NCBI GenBank assembly: GCA_935421135.1
Contig: OW285196.1
Location: 6,955,501 to 7,019,500 of the forward strand
Length of the DNA: 64,000 bases
Direction of reading: 5' to 3'
Source of the DNA: Bugulina stolonifera
Taxonomy: Eukaryota; Bryozoa; Gymnolaemata; Cheilostomatida; Bugulidae
Part shown: in pieces, positions 27,401 through 39,525 of the stretch
Layout of the letters: every line of letters starts with the position of its first letter
Numbering within the stretch: the stretch's first letter is position 1
Translations under genes and position numbers: made by a program
The notes under the pieces: model-generated
What the model was told of the DNA's origin: nothing
The model's input: the letters and a program-made list of their open reading frames with translations, nothing else
The model's database searches: none

Positions 27401-30146
27401 TTTAATTCCGGTCATCAGTGGAGCGGGAATAAGGAAGTTGATTCAGGACGTGCAGTAAGTATCCCATTGGACAATATCTATAGACGTGAAATCAAGTGTG
27501 TTAGATGCTAAATACTATGTAGGCTTGCATACGTACATGTATACAATGTACAATGCACATCAGTGATTAAGTTATTTTGTGCAGTTTACTATTACACATT
27601 GCACATATACATGTAACATCAACACTATCATTCAGTAAGTAACTACAAATGTATAATTTAAAGTTTGGGCAAAACACTGGGTAGAACTAGTCACCAAAAA
27701 TGCACGCACAACTTACATGTTATATGAATATTGTAGCTTGCTCAAACACGTCACCATTAACAACCCTACTACAGTATGACATACACATACACAATGTATA
27801 TTGTACATGTAGATTCATAACAGCTTCGTAAATGCTAACAGTCGCATTAACAACCAAATTCTTCAATTCAAATGAAAATATTATAGTTTCCCCATTTTAA
27901 TATTTCTATAGGAGGAAGAATCGAGCTATTGAAGGAAATGGGTCAAAGCAAACCGCTGATGGCAGTACCAATATAACAGAACAAGGGTTAGTAAATACAA
28001 TAAGTTCTACCTTAGGACTTTTTGTATGCATTTTTATGCTTAGAATCTTTTTAGCAAAACTTTTATGAAATTAAATGCCTAAAGTAGTAGAGCTTGCTCG
28101 CCACAATCTTTGATGATGATGTCACTTTACTAGTCAAGTCACCAACGTAAATGGCTAATTGAATTTATTCCCAAACAATATGTTCTGTGAGGACTTGATG
28201 AAACAGTCTTTGGCTAGAACTACATGTACATGTGGTCACTGAAGAACGTTTTTGAATGTTTAGGCCATCTAAATGTCAACACAAGTCATGTCTAGCAGCA
28301 AGATGTCACATGTAGCATATATCTTTCCATCTGCAGGAATTAGCTAGTACATCTTGACTGAAAATCCTACCACTGAAGTTTTTCTTTCAAACTAAACTGA
28401 CATTATAAAACTTTGATCACTCCCATTGTTGGCTACATTTACTCTGTATCTTGAATTTAGAGAGAGTGAACCAAAGGACTCGGAGGAAGACCAGGCACAG
28501 TTGAATATGGTGTCCAGATTGAAATTTGAGTGGATAAAAAGTAAAATTACTTTAACCACTAAAATGCAGACAAAGCTTAGACGACAGTACAAGTATGTGA
28601 GCTTGGGGAAGGTACTATTATGCCGTGTAGTCGGTTACATGTAGTTTGAGCATAAATGCATCATGTACAAACAGTTGTCATGAGATCTTATGCACGTTTT
28701 ACGTGTATAAACATTCTGCTTGCTCATGCTGGAACTTGAGGTGTCTTTGCGACCTAAATCTTAGACCCAGGCTAATTTGCGAAAATATATTTCAGCACAC
28801 ACCCGTCACAGAGTCCCATACACACCGGCCTGGGCCAGAAGAAAATCTTCATTTTCGAGTGAAAAGGTCAGGTGTGTTGATGAGCTAGGAATTGTTTTGT
28901 CCGGCTAAGAAAAATACCAGGCCAATAGCTCCTCTGGCCTACGTCGGATGGCCATATTGTGATTTTCACTTGTGGCTCGGTTTTGTCTAAGAGGTCATTA
29001 AGACACCTATTGATTGCTGCTGGTCATCTTACTCTGAGTTTGAATGTTTATGGATAATGGCAACAAAATTTATTTAACGACATTGTGCTGTGTTTCCACA
29101 ATTTTACCCTTTTCTTCAGTAACACTATTAAGACATACAAGGCAAAGAGAAAGCGGTTGCTGACAAGTGAAGACATGGTAGCTATAGAAGGAGAAGAAGC
29201 ATGCCCTAGAAGAAGCTGTCGGAGAAGCTTCTTTAAGAAGGTGGAGGCCAACAGAGTAAGAATAATAGAAGAGAAACAGGAAATGTGGTATGTAGGGCAA
29301 TACTAGGAAAGTTTCATCGCTGTGCAGGTTTGACACAATTCTCAACAGTCTCCCAGTTCCTCTGAATAGAAAGCCCTATAAAATTGATCCAGTAAGATAC
29401 ATGTATAATATCAACAGTTTTGCCAAATTCAATCAGTAAGGCAAAGTTCAATATTAATTAATGCATTGCGGGTATTTTAGTGACAAAGCATCACTACTAC
29501 ATTATACATCTTGTCTTATAGGGATTTCATTCTAGCAAGAGAGAATAACTTTCACAGAGCACAGAATAATACCGGAAACTGGACACAAATAGATGAAGTA
29601 TTGCGTAGTATATTTCGGTTTGCAGATGGCATACCTCTGCGGAATATTGCAAACAATGAGGACAAGATGAGATTGATTACCCAGTCACTTCCTGCATATG
29701 ATATGTTGCTCTTACCAATACAGCTCTCCTTCAAGGTGCGAGAGTCATAGCTTTTAGTGGTAACTCTGATTTGTAAAGCTGTGAACATTTAAGAGTTGTG
29801 CTTTCCTTGTAAATTTTCATAGTAGGAAACATCAACATGGCTTACATACATTGTTTAATTCCAGTGTAAGTATATATATTTCACTTTCATTTTTTTCAAG
29901 TTTGTGCTGGGGAACGTGTTATTTATTGACCCAATGAAGTTTGATAACTGGATGAAAGAGAGGGGTATGCCGATCCACCCTTCCTATAGCAGTGAGCCTG
30001 TTATTCCTAAGGCTAGGATGAAAGAACTCAATGCTGATTATGAACAGATAAACAAAGAATTAAGGATTATATACAAGAGTTCTGCTAACGGAAAATCTAA
30101 ACATCCTTCTGCATCTAGTAGACAGAATAGAACAAGATTTGTATGA
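21408..30146 (+). CDS. Large intron-rich gene for an unrecognised protein of about 910-937 residues
   Basis: Sixteen exons: 21408-21549, 22239-22541, 23219-23442, 23549-23740, 24625-24769, 25067-25184, 25427-25594, 25973-26053, 26645-26869, 27263-27454 (or 27182-27454), 27912-27986, 28461-28592, 29120-29287, 29328-29435, 29522-29735, 29901-30146. All junctions keep frame. The total is 2733 nt with the shorter exon 10 (910 residues) or 2814 nt (937). Exon 10 has two in-frame acceptors; GGTTGTAG at 27262 is the better one. The protein is basic and Ser/Lys/Arg-rich, with leucine-rich helical parts (for example KKIKSDLHYAARKQ) and an Arg/Lys-rich block in exon 13. No signal peptide or membrane span is visible. 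The C-terminal part from FILARENNF to WMKERGMPIHP looks best ordered. I do not recognise the family. A fragment of its 3' end is duplicated at 37375-37625. Confidence 0.87.
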
Positions 30147-32083
30147 CAGTCTGTCAACACCTAGATATCCATTCTTATACCTCAGAATATTATTTAGTGG
30201 AATTTGGAGCTAATAAATTGTTTATAATCAATTAACAGTGGCTAGGCTGTCATTCAAACATTTTCAATAATGTAAATATGATTTCACTAGTTGTAGGATG
30301 TTATATTTCTTTAATCTAAGTAGCTTTTAATTGTTAGAGTCCTTGAGTGTTATCATGGGATAAGACATTCCTGTTACCAGAGATGTGTGTAAGTTTTATT
30401 TTGGAAACTCAAGTTTCCATGGCCAACTCTTAGTTGTGACTCTTCAAGTTACAATTCAATTCTTTCAGTGACAGATCAAAACTTTCAAGTTACGAGTTAA
30501 ATATTTACATGTCCCCAGAAACTCAAGTTAAATAATTATGATATTTATTGCTTTCATGTTATCATGTCTTGTTTAGTGTTTTTTCGTTAATGTGTCTTCT
30601 TTAGCGTGTTTTCTAGTGCATTAAGAAACAATTTGCGATGGCTAGAAGTGAAATTTGCAAGTTACTAAGGCGTTGCAGAATGATGCTGTAGATGTAGCAT
30701 TATTCAAGGGTTCAAAGAATAGTTCTTTCGGTGGAGAGTTTGGGGAGTGAATCAGCAAAGTTGAGTTGGCCATGTTATTGGTGTACTGGATATTTTTCTC
30801 ACATACATTTAAGTGCTTATTGATTTCATGCTTAACTCAGTTTGTAAGTGTCTCCTCTTGTATATCTTCTAGGTGTGTCTTTAAGAGAGCATTTTAGAGT
30901 ATGTTCTATAGAACCTTCTAGTCATTGGAGATTCAAGCACCAGTTACAGGCTACTAAGGCTTTACAGAATAATAGTTGTGAAATAAATTAAGGGTTCTGA
31001 GAAGAGTTCTGCGAGTGGGGGGTTTGGATAGTGATTCACAAAAGTGGGGTTGGCGGTTAATGGAAATGTGCATCTTCCATCTTTGTTTCTTAAGCCCTCA
31101 GGTAGCAACTACCAGCAACTAATTTTCTAGATGAAAGTACCTCACTATGTTATATTGGGCTGATTGTGAGGTAGAAGGACAGCTGTTCAGCAACCTTAGA
31201 TGACTATAATAATGAGATACTAGACAAAAACTGTTACTCTGGAAACCAGAGGTGAACTTCTGTTTGCTCAAAACTGTGGTTACCTATCATGCATACACAA
31301 TGCCGGAGTGAAGATAATCATGATTGTGTTTACAAACTTCATGTTAACTACATGTAACTTTTTAACACTAGCAGTAACAAGCTGTTGGCTTTAGCATTAG
31401 CAATATTATGAGAACTAACACTGGCTCAAGTTGGTCATTAGATAAACAAGTTTTCCTCTTTGTCATTCAACTAACACCAAAAAATGTAGATAGCATTAAA
31501 TTATTTATGCCTCATTTTTACCTCCTACTTGTCCTAATAAAACGCTTTTATTTACTTCTCAAGTTCCAGGAACATCTTTGTTTTGACATCATTATTACAG
31601 CTAACCAAAGAAAAGCATCAAAGCTCATCAAATAGAGCTTATCCATTCCAACAGTATGTCGAATTATTGTTTAGGATGATTTATTGCCACAAGAAGGTCA
31701 AAAAATAGAAGTCATCTGCTGCTCATTACATTTGCCTATGAACCAGCAACATGGCAGGATTTGTAGGCCTACTAGCTTTCCTAGTTTTTTTTCTAGCTTT
31801 TTCTAGTGAATACAGTAGATAGTGAAGATAAGTTTATTGAGTATTTGAATGTGTAGCTCACAACTTGCTTCTACTTGCACTGTAATTATGAAACTGGTTC
31901 TACGGCCAGCGTCTAAAAGAGAAAAGTGTTTTCTGCTGATGGCTAGGAATTGTGCATTCTCAACTACAATATGCATTGGCTTCCATTATAGTACATATTT
32001 ATTTAAACAAACATTATTCAAGTGTCAAAGTCACTGAGTGCTTCAAAACATATAAATTATTTATAGGTCTAAATATGGCACCT
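30147..32083. other. 3' flank with two copies of the array-linked repeat
   Basis: No gene is seen. Two copies of a roughly 130-bp repeat (about 30641-30775 and 30930-31055) belong to a six-copy family also found at about 35578, 36085, 41550 and 41785. The remainder is AT-rich. Confidence 0.6.
30641..31055 (+). repeat. Array-linked repeat R130, copies 1 and 2
   Basis: The shared core includes TTACTAAGGCGTTGCAGAAT-like sequence, then AAGGGTTC and AGTTCTG, with GTGTCTTC-rich sequence upstream. The copies are too diverged in frame to be a gene now. They occur in pairs in each duplicated unit. Confidence 0.65.
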
Positions 32084-32560
32084 TCACAAACAACTCGGCA
32101 AGTCAGCCAAGCATTCATCAAACTGTTCACTTGAGCGGGAATCAACCAAGGACCCACCAGAATCCCCAAATCTAATAAAACTCTGCCGGCAACCTACATG
32201 TACAAGAAACAACCATAATTATTCATGTCACGACGGTTCCATATTTCAAAAGATTAACAAATTAATTCAAAGACTCGTTCACATAGAATGCCAACATCAG
32301 TTTAGTTCATCCTACAACGTAGAGTACTAAAAATGCATGCCTTGCAGTTTTCTATGAATTACCTACGAACTGCTCAAAGTTTATGTACAATAATGAGCTG
32401 GTAATTTTATTGCAATAGTGTAAGGATGGCAAAATTTAAGCATCGATAGAAATATGAGATTGTTTCACAACTTACTAAGGAGAAAAGGAAGAACAGCAGC
32501 TTCATTTCCACCAATCAGAAGTCCCAAAGCAAAAATGATAATCATTGAAAGGGTTCTCAT
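32084..32560 (-). CDS. Small secreted cysteine peptide, copy A (cysteines lost)
   Basis: Exon 2, 32560-32476, encodes a signal peptide (Met-Arg, then a hydrophobic core) and ends in phase 1 at A before GTAAGT. Exon 3, 32193-32084, follows TACATGTAG and ends TGA. The 64-codon frame is intact, and the signal exon closely matches copies B-D. In the mature part only the first, fourth and fifth of the six family cysteines remain; C2, C3 and C6 are replaced or lost and the protein stops early. An odd cysteine count makes the usual disulfide set impossible, so the copy is either decaying or has changed function. Four extra upstream ATGs lie in a 17-bp repeat directly before the start (32561-32637). 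The intron to the 5'UTR exon holds a SINE. Confidence 0.65.
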
Positions 32561-32637
32561 GGTTCCCTAGTTCTCATGGTTCCCTAGTTCTCATGGTTCC
32601 CTAGTTCTCATGGTTCCTTAGTTCTCATGGTTCCCTA
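32558..32637. repeat. 17-bp tandem repeat that multiplies the start codon of copy A
   Basis: Five units; on the minus strand each reads CTAGGGAACCATGAGAA (one variant). ATGs fall at 32628, 32611, 32594, 32577 and 32560. Each upstream ATG opens a six-codon frame whose TGA overlaps the next ATG as ATGA. Confidence 0.95.
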
Positions 32638-32675
32638 AAATATACACTTCGGAATAGATAATAAGTCCACAGGCA

Positions 32676-32900
32676 CCTGAGTGCAGCTGGCTCAGAGCAT
32701 GATTGTCTAATACTCACCAGTGAAGCCTCCTTTTTCAGGTTGCTGAGCTTGTGTAGTGTAGTGGGCAGCAGGTTCTGTTCACTGTGCTAGGTCATCACAT
32801 GCTGTATGGGCCCTTGTTTAAAAGCCCAGTCAGAAACTGGTATTTTTATGGATATGAAACAAGTCGCCGACTTCTCAAAAAGATAATTTCCTTACATTTA
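32676..32900 (+). mobile_element. tRNA-like SINE, family 2, copy 1
   Basis: It shares GGTTCTGTTCACTGTGCTAGG and GGCTCAGAGCAT with the copy at about 51655-51880. A-box-like TGTAGTGGGCAGCA is present. It lies in the first intron of peptide copy A. Confidence 0.6.
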
Positions 32901-33590
32901 CGCTGTATAAAAAATGAGCACCCCTCCCAACATGCTATGTTAAGTGTTTCATACAACTTACTTACATGAACTAAACTGCTACGATGTAGTTTCTAGCATT
33001 CAAAGTTATAACATGCAACTTTTACCCACATCCTCCATTACTATGTATTTTGCATAAATTATAGTGTTATTTTAATTAACATTGTACATTTCTCATCCCT
33101 TAGATAAGTAGGGAGTTGATGAGTAACATACATGATTATAGCTCATCTACAAGAATTAGCCTCGCTTACAAATTGTAAAAACAAGGTGTATTAGTTCTCA
33201 AATGATAACAGCTGCAGGCAAATTTTTAATTTGTAAATTGTAAACATTATTTTTAGTAATGCTACTTTAACAACTACTGCCAACAGTTCAAGCTAAACAT
33301 CTTTTCATGAGAGAGGCTTGTATGTAGTGTATCAGTTGGATGTACTAGAACTTAGATCTGTGCTCTGCCGGTATTAAATCTGTGCACTGGATGAGAAAGT
33401 TTCTACCACACCAGCAACAAAAATTGCTTTTTACAAAAAATTCAGTAGTACCAGCTTCTGTTACCAGCTACAGTAGACATGATACCTAAATAAAACTGAA
33501 GCATAACTATGTCTACTCTCCTCTTGATACATGTAAATGTATAACATGTACACATACATCTAAATTATATATTATTGTCATAGCCTTTAC

Positions 33591-33720
33591 CTGATGTGAA
33601 GTAAGTTGCCTTATGTACAATGTATGTCCAGTGGTGTCAGAACTGTAGTAATGATTAATTTCATAAGACGAGTTTGAATACAAACTTGTTGTCATGTCAC
33701 CCATGGCAACCTGCTATAAA
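33591..33720 (-). promoter_or_regulatory. Conserved promoter and 5'UTR exon, peptide copy A
   Basis: The donor CACATCAG then GTAAAG ends a non-coding exon at 33591. Upstream is the block ATGACAACAAGTTTGTAT, shared by all four copies. The TATA-box position reads TTTGTATTCAAAC, a weakened TATA. Confidence 0.7.
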
Positions 33721-34659
33721 TAGAATTCTGGGTAAAACCATAAAGTGACCCTGATATCAGCTGGCAAAGGTATAATTGTTGAGCTGCTGATTGTATATTG
33801 TCGGTAAATTGCAACACCATAAGACACTGATTACTTGCAGCACATTGGACTATTAGACAAACTTAATGATCCTTTGTAATTTGTTGAGAAGTCTTCAATA
33901 GAATAAAATAATTTGGTAGTTCACAGTATTAATATTGACTTTACTTCATGAATCTTATTAATGAAGTGATCAAGAAAGTAGTGGTGAGGGGTAGATAAAC
34001 ATACTACCATGTTGAATGCCAAAATACCGAAAGATATTTCTGATAATAATCACAAATAATTGTGAAAATAATATCAGTAATAATGGTTTGAGTGTAGCTT
34101 CACGATGTGCATGTCCATTCCAACCACAATGAAAATACAGGACTTGTAGGTTTGCAGCTCAAGCAAGTCAGCAGTAGAAGCAATGACGGCAACAAAGTAT
34201 GCAACACCCACAAAGCTAACAATCATTTAGACACATGGCTCAGTGCACTAATGATTGAATGATGATAATTAGCCAATCTACTCTATGTACTTTTTAATGA
34301 ACAGTGTGATTATAAAATACATGTACATCTATTACAAATGTATGTACATGTAAAAGTATATAAATAAACTGCCAGGGCTAGAATGGCGATGTAATTTTGA
34401 AGCTAATCTACACGTATGTACATACTTGAATCTGAAACACGAAATTTTCTTTATAAGCAGACGCAAATGAAGACCCCTGCGTTATTTTATATGCTTATGC
34501 TTGTTGGCTTCTGGAAAATTCTAACTGATATATATACAGTGTAACATCACCTATCTAATATCATATAACAAAAGACAAAATGGTATGCAGTCTGTAGTCT
34601 GCCATCCTCCAATCAGATTTGAGGCCGAAAATTGAAACAATTCATTTAAATTATGTTGT

Positions 34660-34990
34660 ATTGCTGCCAGCGAAGTTCTCGGCTCCGAGTAGTGCTAGGA
34701 GCGTGGGGCCAGGTCCTCCGACATCGCTTCCGGGGGGTTCCGTAGCCTTACACTTTCAACCTTGGCCAAGGGCGGAGTAGGTACCCGACCCACCCCACCC
34801 GACACATTGGTGTTGGAACTTGGGCTATGTACTTGGAGTTGTGTTCTTAATGCAAGGGAACACAACTTCTCATGAAATCACTATAACAAGGCTGACCACA
34901 GTACATGTACCTGAACACAAGCCAGCAATACACTGGAGCGAAGCGAGCAAATAATGCAGTGAGACTCGCGTCGCAGACCAAGCATGAAGT
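34660..34990. other. GC-rich island in AT-rich spacer
   Basis: It contains GGGGCCAGGTCCTCCGAC, CTTCCGGGGGGTTCCGTAGC and GGAGCGAAGCGAGC in a region otherwise about one-third GC. There is no convincing ORF or RNA gene. It may be the tail of a retroelement or a foreign insertion. Confidence 0.5.
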
Positions 34991-36309
34991 GCTTGTTCGA
35001 CTAAATCTATGTAAATGTTTTTAGCAATTAATCTAAAGTAATACAAATTGTCACGGTAAAAAAGTTCTTTGATAAAAATACATTGTACAAAATTGTCAAA
35101 GGCTAGTCAAAATTAGTTTGTCAAATGATGAGCATAACATATCAAACAACGGGAGTCAATATTATTAAAATTATGTGGCATAATCCAATCCTGCTAGGTA
35201 ACATCTCAAAATACCTGCTGGGGCTCCAGTATGTGCCCAGCAGCCAGACAAAATTAGTGCAATACTTGTAAGATCATATGCGTCATGTTGCATTTGTGTA
35301 CACTGGTTACTTTAGCATAATGTTGGCTATACTAACTTGTGTATTGACTATTTTTGTTGAATACATGTGTAATATACATGTATTTATCGCTTTCATGTTA
35401 AAGGTGGCTTGAAAGTGTATCTGTGTTAGTGTCTTCATTGGTGGCCTTTTCAAGTATTCATAGTGTCTTTAAAGTGTGTTTCTTTAGCTATCTTTGTTTG
35501 TGTGTCTTCTTTACTGTGCATCCTAGTGTATCTTCTAGAGAGTCATCTGTAGTGTATTCAAGTGTATCAATAAAAGAGGTTGCGGCAGATACAGGTGTGA
35601 TTTACAAACTAATTCGGCGATACAGAATAATACTGTAGAACTATTCAAGTGCTCTGAGAACCACTGTGTGAGTGGAGATTTTGGAGAGTGAATAAGAAAA
35701 TTAGAGCATCCTGCATTTGAGTATTGGCTATTTTCGTCACATTGTATATATATTCATTGCTGTTATGTTCGAGTAAGATCATGTGGCCCTCATAACAAAT
35801 CAACCACCAGGTATAGATGTCATATTTTAGGTAACATTATAGCAAATGTCAGAAACATGGTTATGTTATTTCCTGATGAAGCAACAATGATGTAATAGAA
35901 CCACACTGTCGGGGCCTATAATTATTGGTGTGCATTGCGGGAGGAGTTGTCCTATCTCAACTGCTTATATAAGACTATAGTATTGAAGCTGCTCCTGTAT
36001 ATAATTATCTCTTCTACATTCTAGTTTACTATCTACATGTAGTTCACTTTCTATGCCATCTTCTAGTACATTAATAGAAAAAATTGTGATAGAGATGAGT
36101 GCAGCTACTTACATGGTATTTAGGTTTCTCAGAATAATCAATGTCGGTGTAGAATTAATCAAGGGTTATGCGCATAGTCCTGCAAGCGGAGAGTTTGTAA
36201 AGTAGATCAGAAAAAGATAGTTGGTGACTGAACTACAAAATATATCTACAGAGTTGCAGTGTTTTTGACTTTGTTTCTCTTGGAATGCCCATCACATTAT
36301 AACAGCCTT

Positions 36310-36510
36310 GTTCAGAAACTGTACTGGTTCATGTAAGACTGCTTGTTATATCCAAAGATGCTTGATCCGAAGGGGATTCCCTTGTTAACAATCAACATTA
36401 TTACCAGGCACGCCTAACCTAGCGTTATTATTGAATAAAATAAATTGTTATTGCTGCAGATTGCTGTTTATAAAGCTTGCACATGCAATATCCGAATACA
36501 CCTAATATGA
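36310..36510. repeat. Interspersed repeat R240, copy 2
   Basis: It shares ATTATTACCAGGC, AATAAAATAAATTGTTATTG and GCAGATTGCTGTTTATA with the copies at 14740 and 49905. Confidence 0.75.
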
Positions 36511-36879
36511 CCAACTACCAGCAGGAGTAAAATAATAGTGCAATCTATTGGATAAGGTTTTATTGCAGGCTTTTTATTACCAATAGCTCAACTGCCCGAA
36601 AGCTCTCACGAGGTCCTTTCAGTAGGCAAGAGGTTGAGTTGAAGTCTAACTAACAGAAGACTAAAAACATACTCTGTAATCCATAAATACAAATGTGTAC
36701 TTATATAATGACACCTCAATTGCCTAGTGAGGAGGGCAACCAACTGACGGGTGCATAATCCTATCCTTGGCACCATCCTTTGCTAATTGCCACATTCTCA
36801 TATCTGTTCTGATTGTATCCATCCATCTATGCTCTAGTCTACCTCTATTTCTCTTGCCTTCAAAACTCACTGTAGTATA

Positions 36880-38630
36880 CCCTCAAATAAATGAGAGGTT
36901 TTTTTGCTAATTGCACTTCCTTTATGTTTGAAATATCAAAGAATATGTGAATATATGTTGTGGAGTTGTTGATACGGATCACGTGGAGAGTCACGTTATA
37001 GTAGACACATGCGCACTGAAAGCCAGGGAGAAAGCATTCTTGCGACGGAGACGAACATAGCTGGAAGGAACTCACGACGATCACCTTATACTTACTACAA
37101 GGTATTGTGTTGATACTTACTGTTATCTATAAAACACTACAATATGTAGCTAATTATCATACTATCAAAAGTGTAGAAGATATTTTGGTTAATAGAAAAG
37201 TTCTTGAATAAAAACTTTTCCATGTGCTTTATAACAAGGTTAACTGGGTTACTCAGATGACATTGACTGCATTTGTTTAAGATCAAATTTTGAATATAGC
37301 TCTAACTAACCACTATCCCAACAAGCTATTTAGCTTTTTCATTGGTTTCAGTCAGCTTTGGAAATTCTCCCTCTTTAAAGATTATACATGTACAAGAACT
37401 CTGTTAAGGAGAAACCTAAACATCCTGTCTCTAGTAGACGTAATACATGTACATGTAGAGCAAGATATTTTGTATAACAGGCAGATTGACAATACCAACA
37501 CGTCTATACATAGTACACCTCAGGATAATTACTGTCTTGATATTTGAGGCTCATAAATGTTTATAACCAATTAACAATGGCTAGGTTTCGATTCAAAAAA
37601 GTTTTAATAGTGTAAATATGCATGTAAAATAACTTATTGTGCAATACTCTCTCAATCTCAACAATATATATTATATATATACACTAGATGTACATGTATA
37701 TACATGTACCTGGAGGCCCTGTTATCATATGATAGAACATTGCTATCACACACAATATTGTAGTTTTTGCTGACGTCTACATGTATATTCACTTGTGCAT
37801 GTGCGGTGTCAAAATAAAATACCACAATTACATGATTGTAATATGTGTATGGTTTACCACAACCCTAATTACCATACTGCAGCATGATAGTCTCGTTGAA
37901 TACATGAAATATAGCATCTATGATTACAAACAACTTGCGGCTTTTATTTCTATTGCATGTTTATTTAAGCAGACAAGTCATATGCAATACCCACTTAAGA
38001 GTTACGGAGTGTACTGAAACATGTATATAGAACTGTTCATATTATTAGCCGATATTCACTGGACACTCGGAAGGTAGCACTTCCGTAAACAACTCATCAG
38101 GGTGTCCAAGCATCCATCTAGCTGTTAAGTCGAATATGGTCCAGGTAAGCAATCATCAAAGTCTTCATCGCAAATCTCTCGGCAAACTAAAGAGTAAACA
38201 TAATATTCATGTCATAGTAATGCAGGCTTCCAAAGAACTAAGAAAACATTTAAAGAGAGAGAACTTCAAAAAGTGACCGAAACCAAATAGAAATCTGAAT
38301 AGCTTGTTGGATAGTGCTTATAGCATGCTAGAGCTATTCAAAATGATCTGGCAGTGGAAGAGCAGATGATGTCATCTGCTGCAAAATGATCACAAACAAA
38401 GGCAGTCTATGTAATCTGAGTAACCCGGTTAACCTTGTTATAAAGCACATGGAAAGGTTTTCATTCAATAGCTTTTCTATTGACCAAGAGTTTATAAATT
38501 TCTTCTATACTTTTGACAACATGATACTTTGCCACATATACTGTATACCCATTTGCCTTTTTTGTTTCAAATATCAAGGAAGTGCAATTAGCAAGAAAAC
38601 TTCTCATTTATTTGAGAACATTCTGCAATG
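36880..38630. repeat. Large inverted repeat around peptide copy B
   Basis: Minus-strand 36880-37260 matches plus-strand 38400-38630 in at least two blocks: AACCTTGTTATAAAGCACATGG and GGAAGTGCAATTAGCAA. The enclosed segment holds the gene-2 3' fragment and the cysteine exon of copy B. Confidence 0.75.
37375..37625 (+). pseudogene. Duplicated 3' end fragment of the 16-exon gene
   Basis: Sequence from about 30055 to 30300 (last codons plus 3'UTR of the 16-exon gene) reappears here in diverged form. Shared blocks include CTAAACATCCT, CTAGTAGAC, TTTATAA(T/C)CAATTAACA and ATGGCTAGG/GTGGCTAGG. Frame and stop are not preserved. It marks that the peptide-array duplication carried along the end of the neighbouring gene. 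Confidence 0.8.
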
Positions 38631-39100
38631 GGAGGACAACTTTTTCATACTTTATAGAATCTCCCATGAGTGAATCAAGGTAGTAGATAGCCTATTTTTT
38701 GGTAAAGTACTGTTAGTGTTGAAAGAGAAATGAGAGCTAAATATAGCATGAATGGTTTATAATTATTATTTCTCCGCTCAAAATCTAGGCGCCAGAAGAG
38801 AAACATGTTCTGTTGATTACAGCCGTCCAACACTAAATCTAGAACAATCTAGAACAATCTAGAACAATAATATCATTGCACATGTATGCTGCGTATTTCT
38901 CTGAAATTTTGTATAGCAGTACAATAATTTAATAATCTCATATTTTGTCATGCTAGTGTAAGAAACCCAAACCTTTGGGCATTTGGTAGCGGTACATTAT
39001 AGTTTTATAACTTACCAAAGTAAAAAGGAACAGCAGCAGTTTTATGTACACTAATCAAAAGCCCCACACCCACCAGAACAATCATTAAATATGTTCTCAT
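38056..39100 (-). pseudogene. Small secreted six-cysteine peptide, copy B, interrupted by an in-frame stop
   Basis: The signal-peptide exon is 39100-39016, ending TTT G before GTAAGT. The cysteine exon starts at 38186 after CTCTTTAG in the matching phase. C1, C2 and C3 are present at the family spacing (X3, X6). A TAA at 38127-38125 then falls in the central loop, and beyond it C4, C5 and C6 still sit at X6 and X3 spacing, with a later TGA at 38056. The loop is one residue shorter than in C and D. The copy therefore looks freshly inactivated, or makes a truncated product, or shows an allele or assembly error. Promoter and splice sites remain good. Confidence 0.78.
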
Positions 39101-39315
39101 GGTTCCTAAAGTACACAATTTAGAATAGATAATGTGAAATGCAAATTCTCAGGATTGTATGAAAATATGTTATGTAAATGAATTTAGTTTGATAAGACTA
39201 TGTGTATACATGAAAGACCTAACATACATGTAATTTTAAGTTTTTCATGAAGCTAATAGCATATCTGACATCTAGATCTTTAATTGAAAAATTTTGGTGT
39301 GGAATAATATTTTAA

Positions 39316-39525
39316 TTATGAATAGTAGTTTGAGACATATTTTTTATTTTTTATTTATTACCTAATATTTTGTTACTTGTCCAAGTAACATCATCAGAGG
39401 ATAAATGATGTTGTTGCTTGGACAAGTAACATCATCAGAGGATAGTGATGATGTTGCTTGGACAAGTAGCAAAATATTAGGTAATAAATAAAAAAATGAA
39501 TCTCGTACTACTAATATACAACTTC
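39316..39525. mobile_element. Palindromic MITE in intron 1 of copy B
   Basis: The arms read TTTATTTATTACCTAATATTTTG and its complement, extending outward to AATAGTAGT/ACTACTAAT. The centre has two to three partial repeats of TTGGACAAGTAACATCATC. Confidence 0.85.

Larger units (their letters stand above)
33721..36879. other. Spacer between peptide copies A and B
   Basis: No gene is seen. It contains R130 copies (about 35578-35705 and 36085-36215), an R240 copy (about 36310-36510) and a GC-rich island at 34660-34990 of unknown origin. Confidence 0.55.
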
